Shown: positions 44,757 through 54,199 of the stretch, piece by piece
How the letters are laid out: every line of letters starts with the position of its first letter
How positions within the stretch are numbered: the first letter of the stretch is position 1
Source: Bacillus sp. REN3
GTDB taxonomy: Bacteria > Bacillota > Bacilli > Bacillales > Cytobacillaceae
NCBI RefSeq assembly: GCF_017912555.1
Contig: NZ_JAERSD010000004.1
Coordinates: 54,330 to 118,329 of the forward strand
Reading direction: 5' to 3'
DNA length: 64,000 bases
Notes under the pieces: model-generated
What the model saw: the letters and a program-made list of their open reading frames with translations, nothing else
The model's database searches: none
What the model was told of the DNA's origin: nothing
Position numbers and translations under genes: made by a program

Positions 44757-45785
44757 TTAGTTTTCCTTCTGTTCCGCGCATGAAGATCGCTGGACAATTT
44801 TAAAAGGGACGATTGTCTGGGCAATCGGTTCATCTGGATTCTCAATCCGTCTGATAAGGCTTTTCGCTGCTTCGTAGCCAAGATTGAAAATGTTGATATC
44901 GACTGATGTCAACGGGGGACGAGCCATTTCCGCGATCAGGACATTATTGAAGCTGACAACCGAGATATCATCCGGAACGGCAATACCCATTTCATCCAGC
45001 TTATTCAGGACACCAAGTGCCATAAGGTCATCGGCTACAACCACCGCTGTCGGCGGTTTTTCCAAGGACAGAAGCTCTTTGACTGCATCCTGCCCGCTCT
45101 CTCGAAGGAATTCATCATTGACGACATATTCATCCACCAATTCAATGCCTGCGTTCCTCAATGCTTTTTCATATCCGAGCAGCCTCTCGACTGTGACGAC
45201 CAGATCAAGATTTCCACCGATGAAGCCAATCCTTTCATGCCCCAGCTTGATCAGATGCTCTGTCACTTCTTTCCCCGCCTTGAAGTTGTCATTGTCGACA
45301 TAGCTGATTCCGTCATCATCCTTGATTGGCTTGCCGATGACAACGAAAGGAAAATCCCGTTCCCTTAAGTAGGAGATGACCCTGTCTTCTACTTTTGAAT
45401 ACAGCAGCACGACTCCATCGACCCTGCCGCCCTGGACCATTTTGACAACGCCCTCGAATATTTCATCATCCGTCTTTCCAGTTGTCATATGCAGGGCATA
45501 TTGCTTGGCGTGCGCACCCTCGCTCAGGCCGGTCAAAACAGTTGGAAAGAACGGGTTCTGGAAGACGACATCGTTCGAACTTGGCATGACCAGGCCGATT
45601 GCTTGTGTCGATTGGCTCGCTAAGCTTCTGGCTATGAAGTTGGGATGATACCCAAGCTGATCCATTACCTCCCTGACTCTTTCTTTCGTTTTTTCGCTGA
45701 TCCTTGGACTGTTGGCGATTACACGCGAGACAGTTGAAGGCGCGACATTTGCAACCTTGGCAACATCCTTTATTGTGACAGCCAT
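44757..45785 (-). CDS. LacI family regulator of the maltodextrin locus
   Basis: A 342-aa LacI/GalR repressor: N-terminal HTH (VTIKDVAKVANVAPSTVSRVI, residues 2-22), hinge helix ARSLASQSTQAIG and a sugar-binding core. The context (amylase, maltodextrin permease fragment, neopullulanase) and similarity of layout make it the counterpart of B. subtilis MdxR (YvdE). GGGGAGG-type site before the ATG. It is the distal gene after the amylase on the minus strand, 117 bp away. Confidence 0.85.
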   Translation of the reverse strand: MAVTIKDVAKVANVAPSTVSRVIANSPRISEKTKERVREVMDQLGYHPNFIARSLASQSTQAIGLVMPSSNDVVFQNPFFPTVLTGLSEGAHAKQYALHMTTGKTDDEIFEGVVKMVQGGRVDGVVLLYSKVEDRVISYLRERDFPFVVIGKPIKDDDGISYVDNDNFKAGKEVTEHLIKLGHERIGFIGGNLDLVVTVERLLGYEKALRNAGIELVDEYVVNDEFLRESGQDAVKELLSLEKPPTAVVVADDLMALGVLNKLDEMGIAVPDDISVVSFNNVLIAEMARPPLTSVDINIFNLGYEAAKSLIRRIENPDEPIAQTIVPFKIVQRSSCAEQKEN

Positions 45786-45902
45786 AAGTTCCCCTCCCCC
45801 TTTGCCAGAAAAATTCCTTATCTCTATTATAAAATAACCAGTATGGATTTTATCGTTTTTTTTTCGTTATCTCAACGAATGGACAGCCATTATACGGAAA
45901 CA

Positions 45903-47444
45903 TCATTGCTCATTCCTTCTTCTTCTCCCCCTTTTCAAGAGAAGGAAAATAAAGAAGAAGAAAGCGGCATAGACAGCAGCCATTACCACTAAATAAGGAA
46001 TGTTCAGGCCAGTCTTTTCTGCAAGCACGTAAACTTCTGCCTTTTCCCGGTCAAGCGTGAGTTTGTACTTGTCCTTGTCGCTCCTGATAAGGTCATCAGC
46101 GAGCAAACCACGCAATTCCATATCCTCGGCCAGTTGATCGGCGCTCAAAGTGACGTGGCGGGTATCCGATGTGTTGTTGATGGCAACCACAGCTGTTTCA
46201 TCCTTATACGTCCGTTTGAAAACAGCCATGCCATCTTTTTCGTAAAGGACTTCCATATCCCCACGGCTAAGTGAAGGCAGCTGGTTCCTGAGTTCACCAA
46301 TTTTCGCGATGTAATCGATCAATTCCTTATCCGCCCTGAAGCTCATTTGCCTCCGGTTATCAGGATCCTTCCCTCCATCAAGGGCGATTTCAGTTCCATA
46401 ATAAACGATTGGAATACCTGGGGCAGTGTACAGATACGTCAGGGCAAGCTTCCATCTCGTACCCGGATGCTGCCTGTTTTGGACCGCTTCCCTTGTGAAT
46501 CGGACGGTATTGTGATTGTCCATGAAATTTCCCATCAATTCAGGATTTTCATAGATTTTTTTATTTCTTTCTGCTGTTGTGAACAGCCAGTCCAATGTCT
46601 GATCGGGTTTGGCAAAAGCTGATCTTAGATGCTCATTCAGGGGATAATCCACAAAACCGTCTATCCCTGCCTTGTCATACTTGGCTATGTTGTTCGGGTC
46701 TTTTGCCCAGACCTCGCCGATCAAGTAGAAATCATCTTTTACACTTTTGACTTCCTTCGAAAAATCTTCCCAAAAATCGACTGGAACATGGCGGACAGTA
46801 TCCAGCCTGTAGCCATCAATATCTGTCTCTTCAATCCACCATTTAGCTGCATCCAGCAGATACTTCCTTGTCTCCGGATTCTCCTGGGCGAGATCCGGCA
46901 AACCATATAGCCAATTGTTCTCCAGCTCGTCCTGGTCATTCCAATCCATGATGTCCTTCTTCAGATGGAACCAGTCGTTTTTGGCAGGATCATTGAGCCA
47001 TTCATGCTCAGGTCCTACATGGTTGACAACAAAGTCAAGAATGATCTTGATATCACGCTTGTGGGCTTCTTTTACAAGCTCTTTGAATTTGTCAACGCTT
47101 CCAAAATGCTCTTCCGTTTTATAGAAATCTTTAATCCAGTATCCGTGGTAGCCTTTATCGACATTATCAAAAACCGGTGTCAGCCAGATGGCCGTGAATC
47201 CCATGTCCTTGATGTAATCCAGTTCGTCGATGATGCCCTGGAAATCGCCGCCGTGATAGGCTGTGGGATCCTTCGTGTCTACTTTGTAATCATTTTTATT
47301 GTCACCGTTGTTAAAACGGTCAACCATCAGGAAATAAATCGTTTCATCCTGCCATTTGCGTCCTTCTTTTTCAACAGCGCCTACAGGGAGGGCGTAAAAA
47401 AGAAGAAACGGAATTAAGATGAATGCTGCCAGCTTGTTTTTCAT
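45903..47444 (-). CDS. exported, membrane-anchored alpha-amylase
   Basis: A 513-aa GH13 amylase. Signal peptide FILIPFLLFYALPVGA; catalytic barrel with DFVVNHVG, nucleophile in GYRLDTVRHV, acid in LIGEVWAKD, and FMDNHNTVRF; an all-beta C-domain; then a C-terminal membrane helix (YLVVMAAVYAAFFFFIFLLL, residues about 483-502) and the basic tail KRGRRRRNEQ. The tail should hold the enzyme on the outer face of the membrane, so maltodextrins are released beside the transporter. GGAGG precedes the ATG. Downstream of the malG fragment on the same strand. Confidence 0.92.
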   Translation of the reverse strand: MKNKLAAFILIPFLLFYALPVGAVEKEGRKWQDETIYFLMVDRFNNGDNKNDYKVDTKDPTAYHGGDFQGIIDELDYIKDMGFTAIWLTPVFDNVDKGYHGYWIKDFYKTEEHFGSVDKFKELVKEAHKRDIKIILDFVVNHVGPEHEWLNDPAKNDWFHLKKDIMDWNDQDELENNWLYGLPDLAQENPETRKYLLDAAKWWIEETDIDGYRLDTVRHVPVDFWEDFSKEVKSVKDDFYLIGEVWAKDPNNIAKYDKAGIDGFVDYPLNEHLRSAFAKPDQTLDWLFTTAERNKKIYENPELMGNFMDNHNTVRFTREAVQNRQHPGTRWKLALTYLYTAPGIPIVYYGTEIALDGGKDPDNRRQMSFRADKELIDYIAKIGELRNQLPSLSRGDMEVLYEKDGMAVFKRTYKDETAVVAINNTSDTRHVTLSADQLAEDMELRGLLADDLIRSDKDKYKLTLDREKAEVYVLAEKTGLNIPYLVVMAAVYAAFFFFIFLLLKRGRRRRNEQ

Positions 47445-47464
47445 CCCCGCTCCTCCTTCATAAT

Positions 47465-47496
47465 TTAAGCAAAGGCTCGTAACAGCCTTTGCTTAA
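47465..47496 (-). other. intercistronic hairpin between malG fragment and amylase
   Basis: TTAAGCAAAGGCT-CGTAAC-AGCCTTTGCTTAA is a perfect 13-bp stem in the 72-bp gap. It lacks a T-run outside the stem, so it is more likely an mRNA-processing or partial-termination element than a full terminator. Confidence 0.65.
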
Positions 47497-47516
47497 AAAG
47501 TATATGCCCTTATAGA

Positions 47517-47910
47517 TTATCCTTTTGTACCGCCTGCCGTCAAACCGGATACAAAGTATTTCTGGAATGACAGGAACAGAAGCGCGATTGGAACGGCAAT
47601 CAACACAGCGCCGGCTGCGAATGTCGTGAATTCAGCACCGAACTGTTTCGCTACCATATCGTACAGCCCAACAGCGAGAGTGTATTTTGTTTCTGTCCTA
47701 AGCAGGATGCTTGCGATGATGAAATCGCCAAAAGGAGCGATGAAGGCAAATAGTGCAACAACAGCGATGATTGGCGTCGCAAGCGGCATGACAATCTGGA
47801 AGAATATCCGCAAATGCCCTGCACCGTCCATTTTTGCTGATTCATCGAGCTCCTTCGGAATGGTATCAAGATAGCCCTTCATCAGCCACGTATTCATTGG
47901 AATCTGGCCG
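47517..47910 (-). pseudogene. malG: maltodextrin ABC permease MalG/MdxG, C-terminal half only
   Basis: From GQIPMNTWLMKGYLDTIPKE to the end (FVSGLTAGGTKG) this is the second half of a MalG-type sugar permease, including the EAA loop ELDESAKMDGAGHLRIFFQI that docks on the ATPase. MalG is normally about 280 aa; about 130 remain. Homology stops abruptly at about 47910; the few codons upstream (PSQKINGKS) do not belong to MalG. malF and malE are absent. Either a deletion/inversion destroyed the operon or the assembly is wrong here. Confidence 0.8.
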
Positions 47911-47948
47911 CTTTTTCCGTTAATTTTTTGTGAAGGCACTTTTCCTGA

Positions 47949-49778
<1,830 letters not shown>

Positions 49779-49784
49779 CTCCGT

Positions 49785-49815
49785 ACCCTTTCCTGCCAGG
49801 TCGGGAAAGGGTTTG
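49785..49815 (+). terminator. terminator of the neopullulanase gene
   Basis: ACCCTTTCC...GGAAAGGGT followed by TTGTTGTTT; 9-bp stem with an 10-nt loop that can pair further. The rest of the gap to 50010 includes two imperfect copies of a TTYGCGGRATTTCSG motif (49896-49930) and nothing else recognised. Confidence 0.6.
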
Positions 49816-50010
49816 TTGTTTGGCATTCAGGGGCACTGGTAGTTGGGCATTTGCTCGAATGGGATATTTTACACCTCACATTACCTTTATTCCGGTTTGC
49901 GGGATTTCGGCAAAAGTTCGCGGAATTTCCCTATGCAGGAGCCAATATACACAAGAAACTAGACTTCTAAGCCTGAATAACAAAGAGAATCCAACCTGGA
50001 GCTGCATTTA

Positions 50011-51369
50011 ATGAAAAAAACTGCTAATCTATCACTTTTTGCGATTACATGGCCGCTTTTTATTGAGATTTTACTTTATATGCTGATGGGGAATGCGGAT
50101 ACACTGATGCTTTCCCAGTATTCTGATAATTCGGTGGCAGCTGTTGGAGTATCCAACCAAATTCTTTCCATGATTATCGTCATGTTCGGGTTTATTTCCA
50201 CTGGAACCGCCATCCTTGTAGCCCAAAACCTTGGTGCCAGGAAAAATGACCATGCTGTCCAAGTATCCGCTGTTTCGATCGGCGCCAATCTTGTTTTTGG
50301 CTTGATCCTTAGCGGAGCTGTCCTCATTTTCAGCGAGTCGCTGTTGAAGATGATGGATTTGCCTCCTGAATTATGGGTTGAAGCCAATGTTTACTTAAGG
50401 ATTGTGGGCGGCTTTTCATTCATCCAATCGTTGATCATGACTGTCAGCAGTATCGTCCGCAGTTACGGATTCACACGAGACATCATGTACGTGACTCTTG
50501 GCATGAACCTGCTCAATGTAATCGGCAATTACTTTTTCATTTTCGGCCCGTTCGGGACCCCGGTCCTGGGAGTTGAAGGCGTAGCCATTTCGACGGCCGC
50601 AAGCCGGATCACCGGCCTGATCGCATCTTTTTATGTCATGAATAAGAGGCTTCCCGAAAAAATGCCGATCCGCATGGTTTTCCATTTTCCGAAAAAACAC
50701 CTGAAGGATCTTTTGAATATTGGTATTCCTTCCGCAGGGGAACACCTTAGCTACAATGGATCTCAGATTGTGATCACTTATTTTATCGCAGCGTTAGGCA
50801 CCCAAGCTTTGACAGCCAAAGTATACACGCAAAACTTAATGATGTTCATCTTCCTGTTCAGCATTGCGATCAGCCAGGGCACCCAGATTCTGATCGGCCA
50901 TATGGTCGGGGCCAAGGAATTTGAAAAAGCCTACCATCGCTGCATGAAAAGCTTGAAGCTTGCCATCATCATTTCGATTGCTGCTGCCGGAATCGTATCC
51001 ATGTTCGCAAAGGACCTTATGGGGATCTTCACAGATAACGGAAACATCATCGAGCTAGGGAGCACGCTGATCCTGTTGACGATCATCCTTGAGCCCGGAA
51101 GGTCTTTCAATCTTGTAATCATCAGTTCCCTGAGGGCTGCAGGTGATGTTAAGTTCCCGGTTTATATGGGCATCCTATCAATGTGGGGAGTCTCTGTCAC
51201 CCTTTCGTATTTCCTCGGAATATGGCTCGGACTAGGGCTCGTCGGGGTGTGGATTGCCTTCATCGCAGATGAATGGCTGCGAGGATTGCTGATGCTCTGG
51301 CGATGGAAGTCCAAAATCTGGGTGAAAAAATCCTTTATTCCTACAACAGACAAGGAAATTGATGACTGA
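50011..51369 (+). CDS. MATE family efflux transporter
   Basis: A 452-aa polytopic membrane protein with twelve hydrophobic segments in two halves. GNADTLMLSQYSDNSVAAVGVSNQI and QGTQILIGHMVGAKEFEKAYH are typical MATE (MatE/NorM-like) segments. MATE proteins export cationic drugs or metabolites using Na+ or H+ gradients; substrate unknown. The ribosome site is weak (GGAG about 10 bases before ATG). It stands alone between the neopullulanase gene and the nested repeats. Confidence 0.9.
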   Translation: MKKTANLSLFAITWPLFIEILLYMLMGNADTLMLSQYSDNSVAAVGVSNQILSMIIVMFGFISTGTAILVAQNLGARKNDHAVQVSAVSIGANLVFGLILSGAVLIFSESLLKMMDLPPELWVEANVYLRIVGGFSFIQSLIMTVSSIVRSYGFTRDIMYVTLGMNLLNVIGNYFFIFGPFGTPVLGVEGVAISTAASRITGLIASFYVMNKRLPEKMPIRMVFHFPKKHLKDLLNIGIPSAGEHLSYNGSQIVITYFIAALGTQALTAKVYTQNLMMFIFLFSIAISQGTQILIGHMVGAKEFEKAYHRCMKSLKLAIIISIAAAGIVSMFAKDLMGIFTDNGNIIELGSTLILLTIILEPGRSFNLVIISSLRAAGDVKFPVYMGILSMWGVSVTLSYFLGIWLGLGLVGVWIAFIADEWLRGLLMLWRWKSKIWVKKSFIPTTDKEIDD

Positions 51370-51432
51370 TTTTTCCCCTGGGAATCGATTTTTTCAAAAG
51401 AGGAAGGCTTTAGTGGAAGAAATTGGACAAAC

Positions 51433-51684
51433 GGGAGAATACGGCACCTGATTGGGAGATTATGCTGGCTGATTGGGAGAATACAGCTCCCGATTGGGAG
51501 ATTATGCAGACTGATTAGGAGAATACAGCTCCCGATCGGGAGAATATGCTGGCTGATTAGGAGAATACAGCTCCCGATTGGGAGAATATGCAGACTGATT
51601 AGGAGAATACAGCACTCGTTTGGGAGATTATGCTGGCTGATTGGGAGAATACGGCTCCCGATTGGGAGAATACCCTGTTTGATT
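51433..51684. repeat. 21-bp tandem array, block A (12 units)
   Basis: Twelve consecutive units of exactly 21 bp, consensus GGGAGAATAYRGCTCCCGATT alternating with GGGAGAWTATGCWGRCTGATT, so the real period is often 42 bp. No indel breaks the phase. The last unit (GGGAGAATACCCTGTTTGATT) is shared by all blocks. Where a CTCCCGATT end meets the next GGGAG, a CTCCC-GATT-GGGAG hairpin is possible. Confidence 0.97.
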
Positions 51685-51890
51685 GCACTTCGCTAGCAAA
51701 AAAAAGAGAATTTAATAGTTTTGCCTATCGTTAGCTGGCCGGTTAGTTAGCAATTTTCCAAAAAGACCGCAGTTTAATAGGCGTTGTCGGTCAACATGTC
51801 AGTTATTTGGTGACAAAACATCTATTCCCGCAGTAAACTCCAGTTTTTTGCCGGACTTGAGTGATGAGGTTTGGAAGAAATTGGACAAAC
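51685..51890. repeat. 206-bp inter-array spacer, copy 1
   Basis: Begins GCACTTCGCTAGCAAAAAAA and ends with GGAAGAAATTGGACAAAC just before block B. Its second copy (52017-52222) has the same 206-bp length with very few differences. It contains GTTAGCTGGCCGGTTAGTTAGC-like sequence and no ORF of note. Confidence 0.9.
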
Positions 51891-52016
51891 GGGAGAATAC
51901 GGCACCTGATTGGGAGAATATGCTGGCTGATTAGGAGAATACAGCTCCCGATTGGGAGAATATGCAGACTGATTAGGAGAATACAGCTCTCGATTGGGAG
52001 AATACCCTGTTTGATT
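51891..52016. repeat. 21-bp tandem array, block B (6 units)
   Basis: Six exact 21-bp units with the same first (GGGAGAATACGGCACCTGATT) and last units as block A. It looks like a copy of A that lost six internal units. Confidence 0.97.
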
Positions 52017-52222
52017 GCACTTCGCTAGCAAAAAAAAGAGAATTTAATAGTTTTGCCTATCGTTAGCTGGCCGGTTAGTTAGCAATTTTCCAAAAAGACC
52101 GCAGTTTAATAGGCGTTGTCGGTCAACATGTCAGTTATTTGGTGACAAAACATCTATTCCCGCAGTAAACTCCAGTTTTTTGCCGGACTTGAGTGATGAG
52201 GGTTGGAAGAAATTGGACAAAC
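52017..52222. repeat. 206-bp inter-array spacer, copy 2
   Basis: Near-identical to 51685-51890, ending in the same leader GGAAGAAATTGGACAAAC before block C. Confidence 0.9.
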
Positions 52223-52474
52223 AGGAGAATACGGCACCTGATTGGGAGATTATGCTGGCTGATTGGGAGAATACAGCACTCGTTTGGGAGATTATGCTGG
52301 CTGATTGGGAGAATACAGCTCCCGATTGGGAGATTATGCAGACTGATTAGGAGAATACAGCTCCCGATTGGGAGATTATGCAGACTGATTAGGAGAATAC
52401 AGCTCCCGATTGGGAGAATATGCAAACTGATTGGGAGAATACGGCTCCCGATTGGGAGAATACCCTGTTTGATC
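52223..52474. repeat. 21-bp tandem array, block C (12 units)
   Basis: Twelve exact 21-bp units, first unit one base different from A and B. On the plus strand all three blocks stay open in the frame giving heptads such as LIGRIQL-PIGRLCR and end in the same IPCLIALR-stop; on the minus strand the units read YSPNxxx heptads, broken by TAA in units with GGGAGATTATG. Neither frame has a ribosome site, so I do not call a gene. Confidence 0.97.
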
Positions 52475-53592
52475 GCACTTCGCTAGCAAAAAAAAGAGAA
52501 ATTAATAGTTTTTCGTTAGCTGGCCGGTTAGTAAGCAATTTTCCAAAAAGGCCGCATTTAAGTAGGCGTTATCGGTCACCAAGTCATAGCAAGTAAACTC
52601 GGTTCTGGCTGCAATTTTGATTGGATTTTAATTTTTCGGATGCCTTCTTGGCTTACCTGGTTTTCCTTCTTCCTTTGGGGGATCTGGTTGACTCTCTGAA
52701 AAACGATTCCATTGGTCGTACCAATAGTGGTGCAAAATCTGTAAAACTTGCCAGGTTGACTTCGTCTTTTTCGTTTGGACCTTAATGGCCTCACTAAGGG
52801 CACAGTCAATCATCGGCAACCGAAACTGCGTCTCATTTGCAGTTTAAGAGCCTCGCCACCTCGATACCATTTAAAAGTTCCCATCTTCGAATGTTGAAGT
52901 GCTGTAAGATTGGCCGCTTCTTATGCCGGAGATCTTTCAAGCCTATTTATCCAAGGAGATTTAAATCCACCTTTTTGCAAAGCTAGGCTGCTGTAATGCT
53001 CTTGCTCATTAAACTTGGTCCTGTCAAAAAAACCCCCTCCTTGTCGCTAGTCCTTCCCGCTTCCCATATTACCTCATATGCCAAAACAAAAACGCCAGCT
53101 TAAATGAGGAAGCTTCCTGCGCTTTTCTAACAAGATGTGGCGAAACCCCAGTATCAGAATGACTTCGGGGAGAGTATCCTGTTAATACCAGTTTTTAAGA
53201 GATTGTTAGTGTGACAGGTGTTTTACAGTAAATAAGCTGCCGGCTATGTCCCTTGCTCAGTTGCATGGCCTGCCTTCTTCGTTCTCCTACTCCTAAGGAA
53301 GCATTGTCAGCACCCAAAAAATCTATGCCTCCTAGATCCCTTTCACTTTTAAGGTCCATCAATCTTACACCAATATAGCAAACTGGCTATATTGATTCTT
53401 TAATAACCCTTCCTGCAATCCAGTGCTTTCCATGCTATCTTTCGGCGAAGCCATTTTAATCCCGGATCCCCTCTATCTGTAAAACATTACTCATCATATG
53501 CAATTATTTTTAATCTGGTTATTTCCACCATGTTATAATTTCGCCAAAATCTGTCTACAAAGTAGGTGAGTGATCATTTACGGAGGATTCAA
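52475..53592. other. gene-poor region with decayed repeat and unrecognised ORF fragments
   Basis: 52475 to about 52605 is a third, diverged and shortened copy of the 206-bp spacer. Beyond it a minus-strand open stretch 52628-52819 (containing KSTWQVLQILHHYWYDQWN) and a 54-codon minus-strand ORF 53195-53359 (containing DLGGIDFLGADNASLG) have no convincing ribosome site and are not recognised. A hairpin AATATAGC/GCTATATT lies at 53372-53393. The region looks like accumulated debris, perhaps from a mobile element, but I can identify none. Confidence 0.5.
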
Positions 53593-54153
53593 ATGAACCG
53601 ACAACAACGAAGCGATATGATTGAAATTCAACCCCGGGCATTCCTCTCGGGAACAGTAGAATACATCAATTCACAATGGGTGTTTTTTGATGAAGAAACA
53701 GAAGAGGCCGCATTGATGGATGAATTCATTCACCAGGAGATTGAACTGCTCCGGAAAGATAAATGGAGAAAAGGTTTCTTACTGGAAGATGGCAGCATCC
53801 AGACGGGTAAGGAAACATTAGTTTTACAAGACCAGGAAAGGATCAAAGTCAGGAAACAACTGGTATATTCTCTTGAGCGTTTGCTCGATGAACTGAATGA
53901 CGAGGCCTTCGTCCAATTCATCAATATACTGAACTCTTTTAATTTTTCCATCTATGATTGTATATACTGCTATAACCATATGACGTTCTTGGACCAGGGC
54001 CTCAGAAGGTTTGGGGTCAATTTTTTGATTTTTGATAATGAAGAGCTAATTTCTAATGTGCAGCATCATTTTGATTACGGCGAAACTGCAGCGGACAGGT
54101 TTGAATTCACGCTCAGCAATGGCAAACGGGCTGTGATTGAAAAAATATCCTAG
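53593..54153 (+). CDS. DUF2777-like hypothetical protein (possibly YisN)
   Basis: A 186-aa soluble protein. N-terminal half: a beta-rich segment (LSGTVEYINSQWVFFDEETEEAAL) that reads like a small OB/SH3-type domain, followed by charged helices; C-terminal half includes FSIYDCIYCYNHMTFLDQG with two Cys. I believe it is the DUF2777 family, to which B. subtilis YisN belongs, consistent with the nearby yisL and yisK. GGAGG lies 6 bases before the ATG at 53593. Function unknown. Confidence 0.65.
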   Translation: MNRQQRSDMIEIQPRAFLSGTVEYINSQWVFFDEETEEAALMDEFIHQEIELLRKDKWRKGFLLEDGSIQTGKETLVLQDQERIKVRKQLVYSLERLLDELNDEAFVQFINILNSFNFSIYDCIYCYNHMTFLDQGLRRFGVNFLIFDNEELISNVQHHFDYGETAADRFEFTLSNGKRAVIEKIS

Positions 54154-54159
54154 AAGGTG

Positions 54160-54194
54160 CAAAAAGCCTGCATGTGTCTTCATGCAGGCTTTCT
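54160..54194. terminator. bidirectional terminator before the EAL gene
   Basis: AAAGCCTGCATG-TGTCTT-CATGCAGGCTTT, 12-bp perfect stem with A- and T-rich flanks, between convergent genes. Confidence 0.88.
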
Positions 54195-54199
54195 CCGTT

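Noticed and set aside
49896-49930. Tandem TTYGCGGRATTTC repeat before the MATE gene
   Set aside because: Only two imperfect copies; too little to claim a repeat family or operator.
51433-52474. CRISPR-like array
   Set aside because: Units are contiguous 21-mers without unique spacers; the 206-bp intervals are themselves repeated, and no cas gene is present.
51822-52486. Protein-coding heptad-repeat ORFs (plus LIGRIQL type; minus YSPNxxx type)
   Set aside because: No ribosome sites, TTG or chance starts only. Any frame stays open in a stop-free 21-bp repeat, and many units carry stops on the minus strand.
52628-52819. Transposase fragment on the minus strand
   Set aside because: The stretch is open and rich in Trp, Lys and Gln, but I cannot match it to any transposase family, so I leave it unassigned.
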